A stretch of 64,000 nucleotides of DNA, taken from the NCBI GenBank assembly GCA_003058525.1, contig QBVD01000040.1:62001-126000 (forward strand), written 5' to 3'. How positions within the stretch are numbered: position 1 is the first letter of the stretch; each line of letters opens with the position of its first letter. The DNA is from a gamma proteobacterium symbiont of Ctena orbiculata. Its GTDB lineage: Bacteria; Pseudomonadota; Gammaproteobacteria; Chromatiales; Chromatiaceae. The position numbers and the translations under genes were made by a program. Positions 9,301 through 18,698 of this stretch are shown one piece after another. The notes under the pieces were generated by a model, which saw only the letters and a list, made by a program, of their open reading frames with translations, was not told where the DNA came from and searched no databases.

Positions 9301-12300
9301 CCATCAACTCCCGTGATTCCTCAATGAAAATCTCAACCAGCTCCGGATCCTCGCTCACCTCGAACAGGTCGCCATCATGCAGAAAGCTCATTGGCTCATC
9401 ATAGTAGGAGGAGGTATCTACCACTTCTGTCTGTGGAGATTCCAAAACCGACTCTTCTGCCTTTTGCAACTCTTCTTCTAGGCCGTCATCATCGATTTCA
9501 GCCAGATCCAGCTCCTCTCCAAGCACGTTGTCCTCGGGCAGTGGCAGCTCCTCCTCAACGGCGTCGTCCTCGACATCGATTAGCTGGAGTTCCTCTTCAA
9601 GGTCGTCATCCTCAACCTCGGCCAGTTGCAGATCCCCGTCAATAGTCTCATCCTCGACTTCAACCTGATCTATCTCATTCAGCCCGGCGCTTGAGAGAGG
9701 CCCCTCCAGGCTGGATAGCAGTTGAGATGAGAAGCGTACATTTCCGCCCGACTCGGCATCATCGATTTGTGTCGCCAGGACATCCAGGGCCTGGCGAACC
9801 ATATTCCGCAGAGTGGCATCCGGTTCGATCTCTTCGCGGGACATGCGTTCGAAAAGGTTTTCCAGACCATGGCTCAGATCCCCTATAGGGTTGATGCCTG
9901 CCAACCTGGAACTCCCCTTGAGGGTATGCAGGGAGCGCTTGAAATCGTCCACGACCGCAGTGTCCAGAGGAGACTCAGTCCATCCGTTGTAGTGCCGTTC
10001 GAGATTGTCCAACAGCTCCCGTCCCTCTTCGACAAAGATCTCAACCAGCTCATCATCTCCCTCAATCTCAAACTGTTCCTCATCGAGCTGGTAACTGGCC
10101 AGATCTATCAGGTTTGATTCAATCGCATCCTGAGTTGGAATATCGGCTGTCCCGGGTAGATCAATCTTTACCTCGCCAGTATGCGAATCTTCATCCCCAG
10201 GGAATGGTACGATGGCGTCATCCATGATCGGTTCAACAGGTTCCTCGATTTCCGATTCTGACGTCAGCTCCCCTACAACCGCCTCCCCAGCTTCCTCAAC
10301 AGATTGATCAACTTCAGACACTGACTCCAGATCGTCAGTTGTTGAATGGACCTCTTCCTGTTCAGGCTGTGTTTCGGCGGTTACCCGCTCCTCACCCTCA
10401 ATTTGTGCACGTGCACTGCGCAAACCGTTAAGGTAGGTGTCTATATGAGGTTCGGGCAGACTTTCTTCAGGTAACCACTCGAGCAGTTTCCGAATATAAC
10501 CAACACTGCCACCGAACAGTTCAAGGATCTCCTCATCGACAACCAATTGCTGCTCATGCAATGCCCTGGCATAGTCCTCCATCGCATCGCTGAGCATGGC
10601 GATTGGTGAGATACCCGCCATATGGGCACTACCGTGCAGGGTATGGCAAGCACGCACCACCTCTTCCGGTATCAGTATCTCCGTCTTCGCCTTTCTAGCC
10701 CCATTGATGAACTGCTCGATCTCCAGTATATGTTCCTCGGACTCTTCACCGAAGACATCAAGCAACTCCGAATCTATCTCGATCTCTAAATCGGAATCGG
10801 TGAATTCCTCAAGCAAGCCCTCTTCGGCCGCCTGTTCCGGTAAATTCTCTTCGGCATCTATTGTGGTATCTGTCCCGGAGACTGCAGCTTCGGCACTTGG
10901 TTCATAGTCCTGGTCGGAGACTTCAGATCGATCAGTGTCAATTTCCAGACTCGACAGTTCGTCGAGAAAGGTATCGAATTCCTGTTTTGATTCTGTTTCT
11001 TCTGCATCTGTCGCTTCTTCATACTCTTCTTCAATCTCAACCACCGGTGTGGCAGTTTCACTCAAGACATCCTCAGAAACTTCAGATGGCTGGGTATCTA
11101 CTTCGAGTACCTCTTCCTCTGCCGGCTTTTCGTCAACGCGCTCCATTTGCTCCGGATTGGCGACAGGCATGGGCTTGCCATCAGCCAACGCATAGGCTTG
11201 GCGTTGGATAAGTTCAACATCCAGGTCCGGATATACACCCTTTTCCTGGCAGCTGATCAACTCCGGCAGTGAATCGGTGACTCGGTTCAATAGATCCATC
11301 ATGTCAGGGTTGACCTTGATGGTCTCGTCGATCAGGCGGTTCAACATGTTTTCAACCGCCCAGGCCAACTCACCGATCACTTTCGCGCCAACCAGGCGTC
11401 CGCTTCCCTTCAACGTATGAAACGAACGTCGGAATGTTGCCAGCGCCTCTCTGTCATTCTGATCTCGTTGCCACCGCGGAAGATGTTGCTGGATTGCCTC
11501 CAGCTCTTCCCGCGCCTCTTCCGTGAAGATTTCAAGGATCTCAGGATCGATGTCCTCCAGCACGGGCTTATCAACAGATGCGATTTCGGGTTCCTGCTCG
11601 ATTTCAAGCTCTGGTTCCTGAGTTTCAGCCTCTTGTGCAGATGCCGAGTCCATGGACTCTTCAGAGATGATTTCCAGCTCAGGCTGCGGCTGCTCTATCT
11701 GCAGGCTACTGGCACCCAGCTCCAGATCAGAGATCTCTTCCTCATCGAGCTCATAGCCCTCTGTTTGATCGGCCGACTCTTCGAGATTGATGTTTTCGGA
11801 CGGTTCGGTATAGGTCGTGATCTCGACACCGCCCAGATTCTGCAGATCATTCAATGCAGACTGGGCGATTGCCAGTATCTCCTGACGATCACCGGCCCCG
11901 TCCACCAGTGTCTCCAGATAATACTCGATACTGCTGACCACATCCGCAAGGGAGTTGAGTTGTTGACGGACAGGTATGTGTTCATCATCGATCAGGTAGG
12001 ATTGTACAAACTCTCCCGTGTGATACATCAGTTCAGCGGCATCACGCAGGTTGAGCATGTTCAACGCCCCCTGAACCCGCTTGAAACTCTCATAGACGCT
12101 ATCTAAAACCGAGCTGTTATCCGTTGCCTCGGTAAAGCTGATGATCGCCTCCTTAGACTTGGCAATCTCTACTTTCGCCTCTCTGACCGTCTGTTTGATC
12201 AGATTCTGGTATTCACCTTCCGGAAGACTCTGCACCAGATCATCATCAGTCGACCCATCCCCTTTTACAGGTTGAAAGGTATGCAGGGTACTGAGCGAGG

Positions 12301-13504
12301 ATTCCACATACAAAATGTCTCCAGCCATCTCCATGAGCTCGAACTCTTCAGGCAGTACTTCCTGCTCAACGAAATTCTTTACCTTGTCGGCTTGCCGATT
12401 AAGCCTCGATCGCAATGCACCCTGGCCGATCATGCCAAGTGTATCCGCCAGTTTCCGAATTGGGGCCTCCAGATGACCCAGCATTTCCATGTCAGGCTTT
12501 TCATCCCTCATGAACAGATCGAGAATATCTTTGATGCGGGTCAGTTCACTGCCAACCGCATCCTTGATCGACTCAGCCAGTTCAGCATTGGAGCCGGTCA
12601 AGCCCAACCTGCCCTCGGTCAGTTCAGCCTCACTGGGCATGACAGAATCGAGGTTATAGGCATCCTTGATCTCTTTTATCAGGGTATTGTCGGATTCCGC
12701 CCGGGCAATATAATAGAGCAGGTTCTTCAAGAGAGCTTCCGGCGGAGTCTCAACCAGCGCCTGCTCACCCGAGTCGATAACCGTCTTCATTTTGCGATCG
12801 AGACGGCTGAATAACTGCTTAACAGCAATTCCCGGGGCTATCGATCCCTCGATCAGACCGTGCATCAGACCTTCGGCAACCCAGAACAGATGGTGTACCG
12901 GCTCTGTACCCGCATGTTGATGAAGAGTGGCGAAAACATCGCGCAACAGCGGCCAGCCGTGAATGGTATCCCGTTTGCGATACCAACTGAGCAGGCCTAA
13001 ATGGTATTTCTGCCTGATCTGCCGGGCGTACATCGGCAACTCAGCATTCGCTTCACCCGTTGCCCGAGCCGTGTCGATTTCAGGTTTGAACAGTGCCGCT
13101 TCCGACAGCAGTGGAGCATCCCGCACCGCACGCAGATCATTCAGCAATGGCAGAATAATCATCGGAATATCGGCATCACCGCCCTGCAGCTTCTCCAGAT
13201 AGTCCGGCAGTTGAATAAGTGCCAGCATCAAGGCTTCGGCCGCATCCTCCTCTTGTCTGACCGTACCTTCTGCCATGTCTCTGACAACCAGTTCCATCTC
13301 CTCGGTGAGCATACTGGGGCCATACACCTGAACCATCTGCAAGACACGGGCGATCTGATGCAGATGATCACCACATACAGCGAGCGAACTGCCGTCTCCG
13401 GGTGACTCCACATAGGCCTCAAGGGCCTGCCGGGCATGGCGAATGGAGATGTCCAACTCATCCTTTACCCAATTCAGAGCACCAAATTCTTGCGCATTAC
13501 TCAT
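6362..13504 (-). CDS. chpA: ChpA-type hybrid histidine kinase/response regulator with five Hpt domains
   Basis: Central CheA-like kinase of the type IV pilus (Pil-Chp) chemosensory system, 2380 residues. After an N-terminal region (1-600) without a clear phospho-histidine come five histidine phosphotransfer domains, each with an H-T-x-K/H-G-S core: His696, His954, His1193, His1429 and His1629. Then follow the CheA dimerisation part (near 1783), the HATPase (N-box HLLRNSVSHG near 1968; DDGKGLD near 2008; GRGVGLDVV near 2060), a CheW-like P5 domain (about 2090-2230) and a receiver domain with Asp2308 in LLDIEMPRMDG. Linkers are very acidic; 1282-1348 is a short tandem repeat of D/E-rich units such as DDDLEEELQL. 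Pseudomonas ChpA (about 2470 residues) also has Spt and Tpt variants; I see no Ser or Thr version here. Overlaps the downstream CheW gene by 4 bases. Confidence 0.95.
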   Translation of the reverse strand: MSNAQEFGALNWVKDELDISIRHARQALEAYVESPGDGSSLAVCGDHLHQIARVLQMVQVYGPSMLTEEMELVVRDMAEGTVRQEEDAAEALMLALIQLPDYLEKLQGGDADIPMIILPLLNDLRAVRDAPLLSEAALFKPEIDTARATGEANAELPMYARQIRQKYHLGLLSWYRKRDTIHGWPLLRDVFATLHQHAGTEPVHHLFWVAEGLMHGLIEGSIAPGIAVKQLFSRLDRKMKTVIDSGEQALVETPPEALLKNLLYYIARAESDNTLIKEIKDAYNLDSVMPSEAELTEGRLGLTGSNAELAESIKDAVGSELTRIKDILDLFMRDEKPDMEMLGHLEAPIRKLADTLGMIGQGALRSRLNRQADKVKNFVEQEVLPEEFELMEMAGDILYVESSLSTLHTFQPVKGDGSTDDDLVQSLPEGEYQNLIKQTVREAKVEIAKSKEAIISFTEATDNSSVLDSVYESFKRVQGALNMLNLRDAAELMYHTGEFVQSYLIDDEHIPVRQQLNSLADVVSSIEYYLETLVDGAGDRQEILAIAQSALNDLQNLGGVEITTYTEPSENINLEESADQTEGYELDEEEISDLELGASSLQIEQPQPELEIISEESMDSASAQEAETQEPELEIEQEPEIASVDKPVLEDIDPEILEIFTEEAREELEAIQQHLPRWQRDQNDREALATFRRSFHTLKGSGRLVGAKVIGELAWAVENMLNRLIDETIKVNPDMMDLLNRVTDSLPELISCQEKGVYPDLDVELIQRQAYALADGKPMPVANPEQMERVDEKPAEEEVLEVDTQPSEVSEDVLSETATPVVEIEEEYEEATDAEETESKQEFDTFLDELSSLEIDTDRSEVSDQDYEPSAEAAVSGTDTTIDAEENLPEQAAEEGLLEEFTDSDLEIEIDSELLDVFGEESEEHILEIEQFINGARKAKTEILIPEEVVRACHTLHGSAHMAGISPIAMLSDAMEDYARALHEQQLVVDEEILELFGGSVGYIRKLLEWLPEESLPEPHIDTYLNGLRSARAQIEGEERVTAETQPEQEEVHSTTDDLESVSEVDQSVEEAGEAVVGELTSESEIEEPVEPIMDDAIVPFPGDEDSHTGEVKIDLPGTADIPTQDAIESNLIDLASYQLDEEQFEIEGDDELVEIFVEEGRELLDNLERHYNGWTESPLDTAVVDDFKRSLHTLKGSSRLAGINPIGDLSHGLENLFERMSREEIEPDATLRNMVRQALDVLATQIDDAESGGNVRFSSQLLSSLEGPLSSAGLNEIDQVEVEDETIDGDLQLAEVEDDDLEEELQLIDVEDDAVEEELPLPEDNVLGEELDLAEIDDDGLEEELQKAEESVLESPQTEVVDTSSYYDEPMSFLHDGDLFEVSEDPELVEIFIEESRELMEALEDNYNQWCENRADHTGLDGMQRALHTIKGSSRLAGIEPVGDLSHAMESLLNGVVRGQVDISDRVFAVVRQALDLIATQTDDVANTGKVHQADPMIERIQEIIDNASLEEDSIEELIDPNLEEELEESERGADAVAESAPDDEDLVIPFESFNLDGVNEEASNLTDESFMLAHDEVLLDVGEDDELVQIFIEEAKEFIEHIENSYQQWFEDVEDHTAIDGVQRNLHTLKGSARLAGIMPVGDLSHAIESVMTAIVEKEIDPIDMVTDAVRHAIDHLAQQIETIAKSGKVPASDSEVDQLQNLLGGEPTPSHADLVEPIQEVQVDESSKEMEVAEEVIESATVLPFNEEIAKLLEPDKKEDEESFKPTKEQVRVNADLMDRLVNHAGEVSIYRARLEQQNSVLGFNLSELEQTVSRLHNQLRNLEIETEAQIIYRWEREHEDDRDRTEFDPLELDRFSTMQQLSRALMETVNDLGNINESLRDLQRETDTLLLQQSRISTDLQDGLLRTRMVPFAQLVPRMQRLVRQTAGQLGKKANLECFGVEGELDRSILNRMVPVLEHLLRNSVSHGIEFPEDRQKASKQELGRISLYLDREATDVLITLSDDGKGLDIEAIRKRALEQGMIDANAEISDDDLIQCVLLPGFSTAKEVTQISGRGVGLDVVTSEVKQLGGSLEIDSQPGRGTSFIIRLPLTLAISDALLVRAGEEIYAIPHGSISGVVRIRRQELMGCYEGGREGFNYGGKNYKVSYLGRMMGVGKHEIPETTRWLPLLLLQTGEHQAALQVDELLGSRQVVVKSLGKQVGSVRWITGGTILADGRVALILDLAALVRMDATHAASPLSITKEAPKKRAEDQLRVMVVDDSITVRKVTSRLLERHDMEVVTAKDGVEAVALLQEQVPDIMLLDIEMPRMDGFELARHINNSVDYYGLPIIMISSRVGDKHRQRAMDLGVKRCLGKPYQESELLDNINEVLAESRL

Positions 13505-13588
13505 ACTTGGCGCACTCCAATCAGGATGGTTGTTGGGATGACTATGGCAACTCGCATCTGCATTCGCATCAATCGATGATCTCGACCA

Positions 13589-15628
13589 CTAAGAAGGTAA
13601 CCGGAAACCAGCAACGGATTTCTGCAGCTGATCCGAAAGATCAGCCAACATGCCAATCGAGTTAGCCGTTTGATGCGTGCCTTCCGAAGTCTGATTGGTG
13701 ATCTCCTGAATAACACTCATCGTATCCTTGACAGTCACCGACTGACTTGACTGATCCTGTGCTGATGATGCGATCTTACCCGTAAGGTCAGCGATGTATT
13801 GGGATACACTTTCAATCTCTTTCAATGCCTCACCGGCATCCTCGGCCAGAGTCGCTCCCTTGACCACACCTGAGGTGCTCGCTTCCATAGAAGTGACTGC
13901 CTCGTTGGTATCTGCCTGAATGGTCTTAACCAGTGCTTCAATTTGTTTGGTAGCATTGATTGAACGTTCAGCAAGACGTTGCACCTCGTCCGCAACCACC
14001 GCAAAGCCGCGACCCGCTTCACCGGCCATGGCCGCCTGCATGGCGGCATTCAATGCCAGGATGTTGGTCTGATCCGCGATATCGTCGATCAGTTCAACGA
14101 TATCACCGATCTCTTGCGAACTTTCACCCAAGCGCTTGATACGTTTCGACGTCTCCTGGATCTGTTCACGAATATTGTCCATGCCCGAGATGGTATTGCG
14201 CACGGTATCCGCACCGGTACTCGCGATCTCCACCGATCGTTTCGCGACCTCCGCCGACTCGGTCGCATCCTGCGACATCTGATCGATAGCCTGGGTCATC
14301 GTCTTGATCGAATCATTCGCCTGAGTGATCTGCTCTGCCTGATGCTCACTCGCCTCGGCAAGATGCATGGCCGTGGCACGACTCTCCTGGGTCGCGCCCG
14401 AAACCTGCTCAGAGGTGCTGTTGATAGTCGTGACCAGTTCACGCAACGCCTCGATCGCATAGTTGATGGAATCGGCTATCGCACCGGTAATGTCTTCGGT
14501 TACGCTTGCTGTTACGGTCAAGTCGCCATCCGCCAGATCACCCATTTCATCGAGCAGCTGGAGGATAGCTTTCTGATTTGCCTCATTCTGTTGCTTACTT
14601 GCCTGTTCCCGACGCTGGGCATCCATAATCAACTGCACACCCAACAGCACCAGAAACAGTACCGCTGCAGCACCGAACACGGCGATCATTACAGGTCCTG
14701 CCTTTATCCCGAGAACAGAGAAACGACCCGGAGATTCGCCAAAGGCCGCGATCAATTCTTCTGCTGCATTACTTACATTATCGGATGAATTGTTGACCAC
14801 GGAAGCCGCTTCAAGGGCTGGCAACACATCAGGAATATTGCTGATGATCTCAGTGGTATTGTCGTTGATGGTAGCGAACAGCGTGGAGACATCCGCCAAT
14901 CTCTGCTTGGCGATCTTGTCGTTGACCTTGGCGATACCCAACTCTTTGTCGCCATTCAGCAATCCCTGCAGGATCCGGCCGAAGAAATCGGCATCGCGAC
15001 TGAACTGGTCAATCGCCGCTGCAGTCTCCTGGCCACCTTCAAGTACCAGATTGACGTTTGAGTTGATACGCTGAATCAACATCTCCTGCTCAGTGGCGAT
15101 ATAGATCTGTCGTCTGGGAGCATTACTGTTGATCAGAACCTCAGCCAACTCCTCCGACAACTCCTGCAACTGAGGAACAAATTCGGAAACAACGGCGGAG
15201 AACTCATCGATAGCAAGAATATTCTCTTGCGCTTTTAGTATTTCATCGATATTTCCCTGCAATTCAAGCCACTTGTTCTCCAGATTCCGCACCGTAGGCA
15301 TTACCTCTATGGGCGAGGCTGGGAGCCCCTGGCTTTTTGTACCGTTCTTCAGCTCCCACATGATGTTGTCGAAGCGGTCACGACTCTTCCTCAGCGGCGC
15401 AAACGATTGCAATTCACCGCGAGCGGCGGATATAGCATATTTTGCGATTCGCTGAGCCAGTACCTGCTGCTCGGCAGCACGGATCAGGTACTGCTCGTCG
15501 TAGGATTCACGCTGGGTCGTGTGCAAGAAGGTTACGAGTGCAAGGATTAGACTCACCAGTACCAGTATGGCTAATATGGTGATGACCTTGTTGGAGGGCA
15601 ACGTACTACCCGCGCGTCTACCTTTCAT
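13589..15628 (-). CDS. pilJ: PilJ-type methyl-accepting chemotaxis protein
   Basis: Chemoreceptor that feeds ChpA in twitching motility control. The 679-residue chain has a first membrane segment at about 13-35, a periplasmic region with helical PilJ sensor modules to about 305, a second membrane segment at about 310-332 ([16 protein letters not shown]), a HAMP-like stretch and a cytoplasmic signalling hairpin. The tip, near residue 525, reads [21 protein letters not shown] followed by [15 protein letters not shown], the conserved kinase-contact region. No methyltransferase (PilK) or methylesterase (ChpB) gene is adjacent, so adaptation enzymes are either elsewhere or missing. Lies between pilI and chpA in the same orientation, 55 and 84 bases from them. 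Confidence 0.95.
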   Translation of the reverse strand: MKGRRAGSTLPSNKVITILAILVLVSLILALVTFLHTTQRESYDEQYLIRAAEQQVLAQRIAKYAISAARGELQSFAPLRKSRDRFDNIMWELKNGTKSQGLPASPIEVMPTVRNLENKWLELQGNIDEILKAQENILAIDEFSAVVSEFVPQLQELSEELAEVLINSNAPRRQIYIATEQEMLIQRINSNVNLVLEGGQETAAAIDQFSRDADFFGRILQGLLNGDKELGIAKVNDKIAKQRLADVSTLFATINDNTTEIISNIPDVLPALEAASVVNNSSDNVSNAAEELIAAFGESPGRFSVLGIKAGPVMIAVFGAAAVLFLVLLGVQLIMDAQRREQASKQQNEANQKAILQLLDEMGDLADGDLTVTASVTEDITGAIADSINYAIEALRELVTTINSTSEQVSGATQESRATAMHLAEASEHQAEQITQANDSIKTMTQAIDQMSQDATESAEVAKRSVEIASTGADTVRNTISGMDNIREQIQETSKRIKRLGESSQEIGDIVELIDDIADQTNILALNAAMQAAMAGEAGRGFAVVADEVQRLAERSINATKQIEALVKTIQADTNEAVTSMEASTSGVVKGATLAEDAGEALKEIESVSQYIADLTGKIASSAQDQSSQSVTVKDTMSVIQEITNQTSEGTHQTANSIGMLADLSDQLQKSVAGFRLPS

Positions 15629-15683
15629 TCTGAATTCTCCCGAAAGCTAAAGCCCATGTCCTCATCCGATGTTCATCATTGCA

Positions 15684-16256
15684 TCAGGTCGCGGCAATCT
15701 GAAAGCCCGGGTCTTCCGCTAGTGCCGAGAGACTGAAAACCGGCCATGTCATGCCATCCTGATCAAATTCGAATTGAACATATTTTGAAAATTTGTCGTT
15801 GACGAACTGCGTCTTTCTCGCGGTCTCCCTGGCAAAGTGACGCATACCCACCATCTCCCCGACCAATACCCCGGTCAAACCGCTTCCCAGGTTAATTACA
15901 AGCACTCGACTGCGCCTGCCATGTCGGGTTTTCATACCGATCAGATAGAGCTGCAGATCAACTACAGGAATCAATGTCCCACGGACGTTCGCCACTCCCA
16001 TCATCCAAGTCTTTGAGCCTGGTACGGGCGTTAACGAAGAGGGGTGATTGAGGATCTCCTTGACGCCACTCAATGGCGCAACGAAACGGTGCTCCCCCAC
16101 ATAGAACATCACGCCCTCCCAATAGCTCTGAATCAGCTTCTGTTGTGGCAGACCATAGGCCCTGTCTCTACAACGCTGTTCCAGCTCCGCAAGGAGCCCC
16201 ACCACAGCCTGCGGTGTTTCTACAGAGGAGGGAGGCGCAAGGGTTGTATCAGGCAT
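15684..16256 (-). CDS. pilI: PilI, CheW-type adaptor of the Pil-Chp system
   Basis: A 190-residue CheW-domain protein linking PilJ to ChpA. The CheW fold is recognisable in FVAPLSGVKEILNHP, WMMGVANVRGTLIPVVDLQ and the following glycine-rich LGSGLTGVLVGEMVGM stretch. About 45 residues precede the domain, including ELEQRCRDRAYGLPQQ, as in other PilI proteins. Its ATG overlaps the 3' end of pilH by 8 bases, indicating coupled translation. The order pilG-pilH-pilI-pilJ matches that known from Pseudomonas and Xanthomonas relatives. Confidence 0.93.
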   Translation of the reverse strand: MPDTTLAPPSSVETPQAVVGLLAELEQRCRDRAYGLPQQKLIQSYWEGVMFYVGEHRFVAPLSGVKEILNHPSSLTPVPGSKTWMMGVANVRGTLIPVVDLQLYLIGMKTRHGRRSRVLVINLGSGLTGVLVGEMVGMRHFARETARKTQFVNDKFSKYVQFEFDQDGMTWPVFSLSALAEDPGFQIAAT

Positions 16257-16686
16257 CGATCAACGCCTTGATCTTATGCAATAATTCGGCAGGGGCCACC
16301 GGTTTTACCAAATATTCCGTGGCGCCCTGGCGCATACCCCAGTTTTTATCTGTCTGCTGCCCCTTGGTAGTGACCATAATGACAGGTATATTTGCCGTAG
16401 ACTCATCATTCTTCAGCTGTCTTGTGGCCTGGAATCCGTTCAAAACCGGCATCACCACATCCATGAGTATGATATCGGGCAGTTCCTGCTTGGCTACGTC
16501 GACGCCTTCTTGACCATCCTTTGCCACAAGTATTTGATATCCCTGCTTTTCCAGGATTTTCTTGAAGATATGTATTTCAGTGGGTGAATCATCGACCACC
16601 AGAACCCTGGCCTTTGAGTGACTCGATACCGGCACATCGCTTTCGACGGATTGTTCGCGGCCCTTGCGAAATATATTTTTAATCAT
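16249..16686 (-). CDS. pilH: PilH, single-domain response regulator
   Basis: A 145-residue CheY-like receiver with a roughly 25-residue basic N-terminal extension. The acidic pair is VVDDS, the phosphoacceptor is the Asp in IILMDVVMPVLNGFQ, and the conserved Lys is in YLVKPVAP. PilH is one of the two receivers phosphorylated by ChpA; in Pseudomonas it is linked to pilus retraction and to draining phosphoryl groups. The TEIHIFKKILEKQGYQ segment is typical of PilH. Overlaps pilI and lies 61 bases after pilG. Confidence 0.93.
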   Translation of the reverse strand: MIKNIFRKGREQSVESDVPVSSHSKARVLVVDDSPTEIHIFKKILEKQGYQILVAKDGQEGVDVAKQELPDIILMDVVMPVLNGFQATRQLKNDESTANIPVIMVTTKGQQTDKNWGMRQGATEYLVKPVAPAELLHKIKALIDA

Positions 16687-16747
16687 CGTCTATCTCTACC
16701 CGGTAGTTTTCTGCCTTATCGGCTGATGTCAGAATGTCTTTAAAAAG

Positions 16748-17152
16748 TCATGCTGCATGCTTGACATAGCGTTTGATCGCCCCGAGTAACTCATCCTTTG
16801 TGAAAGGTTTGGTCAGATACTGTTCCGATCCAACGATACGCCCGCGCGCCCTGTCGAACAGTCCATCCTTGCTCGAGAGCATGATCACAGGAATTTTCTT
16901 GAAGACATCGTTGTGCTTGATCAGAGCACACGTCTGGTAGCCATCGAGCCGCGGCATCATAATATCGACAAAAATCACATCCGGATGGTGATCGGCAATC
17001 TTTGCCAATGCTTCGAAACCGTCTGTAGCCGTTGTGACTTCGCACCCTGCCTTTTTCAAAAGGCTTTCAGCCGTCCTTCGGATTGTCTTACTGTCATCGA
17101 TGACCATGACCTTGACACCAGAGATGTCCATCTCATTATCATCACCGCTCAC
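16748..17152 (-). CDS. pilG: PilG, single-domain response regulator, GTG start
   Basis: A 134-residue CheY-like receiver. The acid pair is VIDDS, the phosphoacceptor Asp lies in VIFVDIMMPRLDGYQT, and the switch Lys is in YLTKPFTKDEL. PilG is linked to pilus extension and to cAMP control in Pseudomonas. I chose GTG at 17152 because AGGA (17160-17163 on the minus strand) sits 7 bases before it; an ATG at 17131 would give a protein seven residues shorter. It is the first pil gene of the cluster and lies 94 bases after the rhodanese-like gene. Confidence 0.93.
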   Translation of the reverse strand: MSGDDNEMDISGVKVMVIDDSKTIRRTAESLLKKAGCEVTTATDGFEALAKIADHHPDVIFVDIMMPRLDGYQTCALIKHNDVFKKIPVIMLSSKDGLFDRARGRIVGSEQYLTKPFTKDELLGAIKRYVKHAA

Positions 17153-17159
17153 ATCAAAA

Positions 17160-17163
17160 TCCT
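17160..17163 (-). promoter_or_regulatory. Ribosome binding site supporting the pilG GTG start
   Basis: AGGA on the minus strand, 7 bases from the GTG at 17152. It favours the longer PilG over the internal ATG at 17131. Confidence 0.55.
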
Positions 17164-17246
17164 CATGTCACAGACCTAGTTGAATCTGAATCAATGCTGA
17201 GATCAAAAACATCACAGCAACCCTATTTTCACAAATACAGAGTGGT

Positions 17247-17969
17247 TCATTCCCCTGGCACCACTGTCGTCAACCCCCACAGTTGCCACATTTGCATACC
17301 CCCTCTGTAATAGAAGATTTTGTTTGCAGGGTAACCTACGCTCAAGAGCCCTTTGATAGCCCTGGGGGATTGTCCGCATTCCGGACCATTACACCAGAGA
17401 ACGAGCTCTTTGGCATTGGTGAAATCCCACGTATCGGTTTTACCCTCGCTATTGATAATGCCCATTTCCTCGAGCTTACGCGAGATCGAGCCAACTTCCC
17501 CCCTAAGTCTACCCCCGAAAAACTTTAACGCATCATCATTTTCCGCAGTACCCGCTTTACTGAGCACAGTGAACGGGATATTGATCGATCCGGGGATGGT
17601 ACCGCGCTCAAACCACTCAGAGGTGCGAGCGTCAATCAGGATTCCTTTGCCATCTCGGAATTTTGTCTCCATAAAGTCGAAGAGCTCAACCTCACCGATT
17701 GTAGCCACACTGGAATCCACCTGCATCGGCTGCAGACAGAACGGCGGACATTTACGCGCCGTCTTCGCATAATATCCCTTGAGCACATACTCCGGATCCT
17801 GAACCCGCTGTACCTTCACCGATTTTCCCTCGTGGATGACATGAAGATAGGGCTTATCATTTGTCAGCTTGATGTCCATCTCCTTCCCAACCTGCAACTC
17901 ATCCGCGATTGACTGCAAAGGGAAGAAACTCACCAAAGCTACCAGCGTTCCATAATAGAACCATTTCAT
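17247..17969 (-). CDS. Exported rhodanese-like protein with a CPPFC motif
   Basis: A 240-residue protein with a signal peptide (residues about 1-22, ending near SIADE). The N-terminal part after cleavage has a Cys-Pro-Pro-Phe-Cys motif (CPPFCLQPMQ) that could form a disulphide or bind metal. A single rhodanese domain covers about 110-235: it includes DARTSEWFERGTIPGSINIP and the active-site loop C-N-G-P-E-C-G. Rhodaneses transfer sulfane sulfur, but many exported single-domain forms have no known substrate. It is on the same strand as the pil genes, 94 bases upstream of pilG, in a slot where P. aeruginosa has no gene between gshB and pilG. A periplasmic sulfur or redox role is inference. Confidence 0.8.
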   Translation of the reverse strand: MKWFYYGTLVALVSFFPLQSIADELQVGKEMDIKLTNDKPYLHVIHEGKSVKVQRVQDPEYVLKGYYAKTARKCPPFCLQPMQVDSSVATIGEVELFDFMETKFRDGKGILIDARTSEWFERGTIPGSINIPFTVLSKAGTAENDDALKFFGGRLRGEVGSISRKLEEMGIINSEGKTDTWDFTNAKELVLWCNGPECGQSPRAIKGLLSVGYPANKIFYYRGGMQMWQLWGLTTVVPGE

Positions 17970-18044
17970 ATGCTTTAACCTTCTGCTCCCACTTGACCTA
18001 GACTCAAAAAATAACGCCTGATGATATCAGGTCCCGCATGACGC

Positions 18045-18440
18045 CTATTGATTGAGAAAGCGATCCATAATCTTTTTACGTATCTCATCGATCGACGACC
18101 CACCTTTGTACTCTTCGAATACCTCTTCACGAGAGCGTCTTGGCAATTTTTTATAAAAAGTAAAACTACCCATGTAACTCGCCTTGAGATCCTCCTCGAA
18201 TGCCTTCAGGCTTGGCCCGTCAACCACATCTTCATCGTCAACTTCGCTGTCAGTGGTGGTTTCAGTTGACTCCACCTTTTCAGCTTCAGACGAAATAGCT
18301 GACAGGTAGGGATCCTCCTCAGCAACAGTAAACTGAGCGAACAAGAGCATTGCAAACAGCGCAAATACCTTGAATTTCAAAAAGATATAAAATTCGCAGG
18401 TGATACGGGCATACCGTGTCGCCATCGCAATACACCTCAA
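18045..18440 (-). CDS. Small secreted protein of unknown function
   Basis: A 131-residue product; an in-frame ATG at 18425 would give 126 residues and is just as plausible. The N-terminal hydrophobic stretch (FKVFALFAMLLFAQFTVAEE) is a good signal peptide. The mature protein is acidic (DSEVDDEDVVDGPS), then has a conserved-looking C-terminal module with YMGSFTFYKKLPRRSREEVFEEY and a short helical end (IDEIRKKIMDRFL). I do not recognise a family with a known role. It lies 75 bases upstream of the rhodanese-like gene on the same strand, and the two may be co-transcribed. The 258-base gap to gshB should hold divergent promoters. Confidence 0.7.
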   Translation of the reverse strand: MRCIAMATRYARITCEFYIFLKFKVFALFAMLLFAQFTVAEEDPYLSAISSEAEKVESTETTTDSEVDDEDVVDGPSLKAFEEDLKASYMGSFTFYKKLPRRSREEVFEEYKGGSSIDEIRKKIMDRFLNQ

Positions 18441-18698
18441 TTATTATCTAAGTTAACTCCGACACTACCCTCTCGAGCATATGGGGGTGCACCATCAGAA
18501 GGACTCTACTCCCGGTCAGTTCCATTAACCTGATATATAACACCCCCAAAATAGCAAGACAGCCTGTCTGCATCAAGAATATACTTCCCAATCCAGAAAC
18601 TTAAAGCTTGCAATAAGTCGCTGACTGCCATATGTAAGTCACCATATCGGCAATGAATTTAAAAACTTAACTCTGTTTTTGCCCATTAAGATGCCCCC

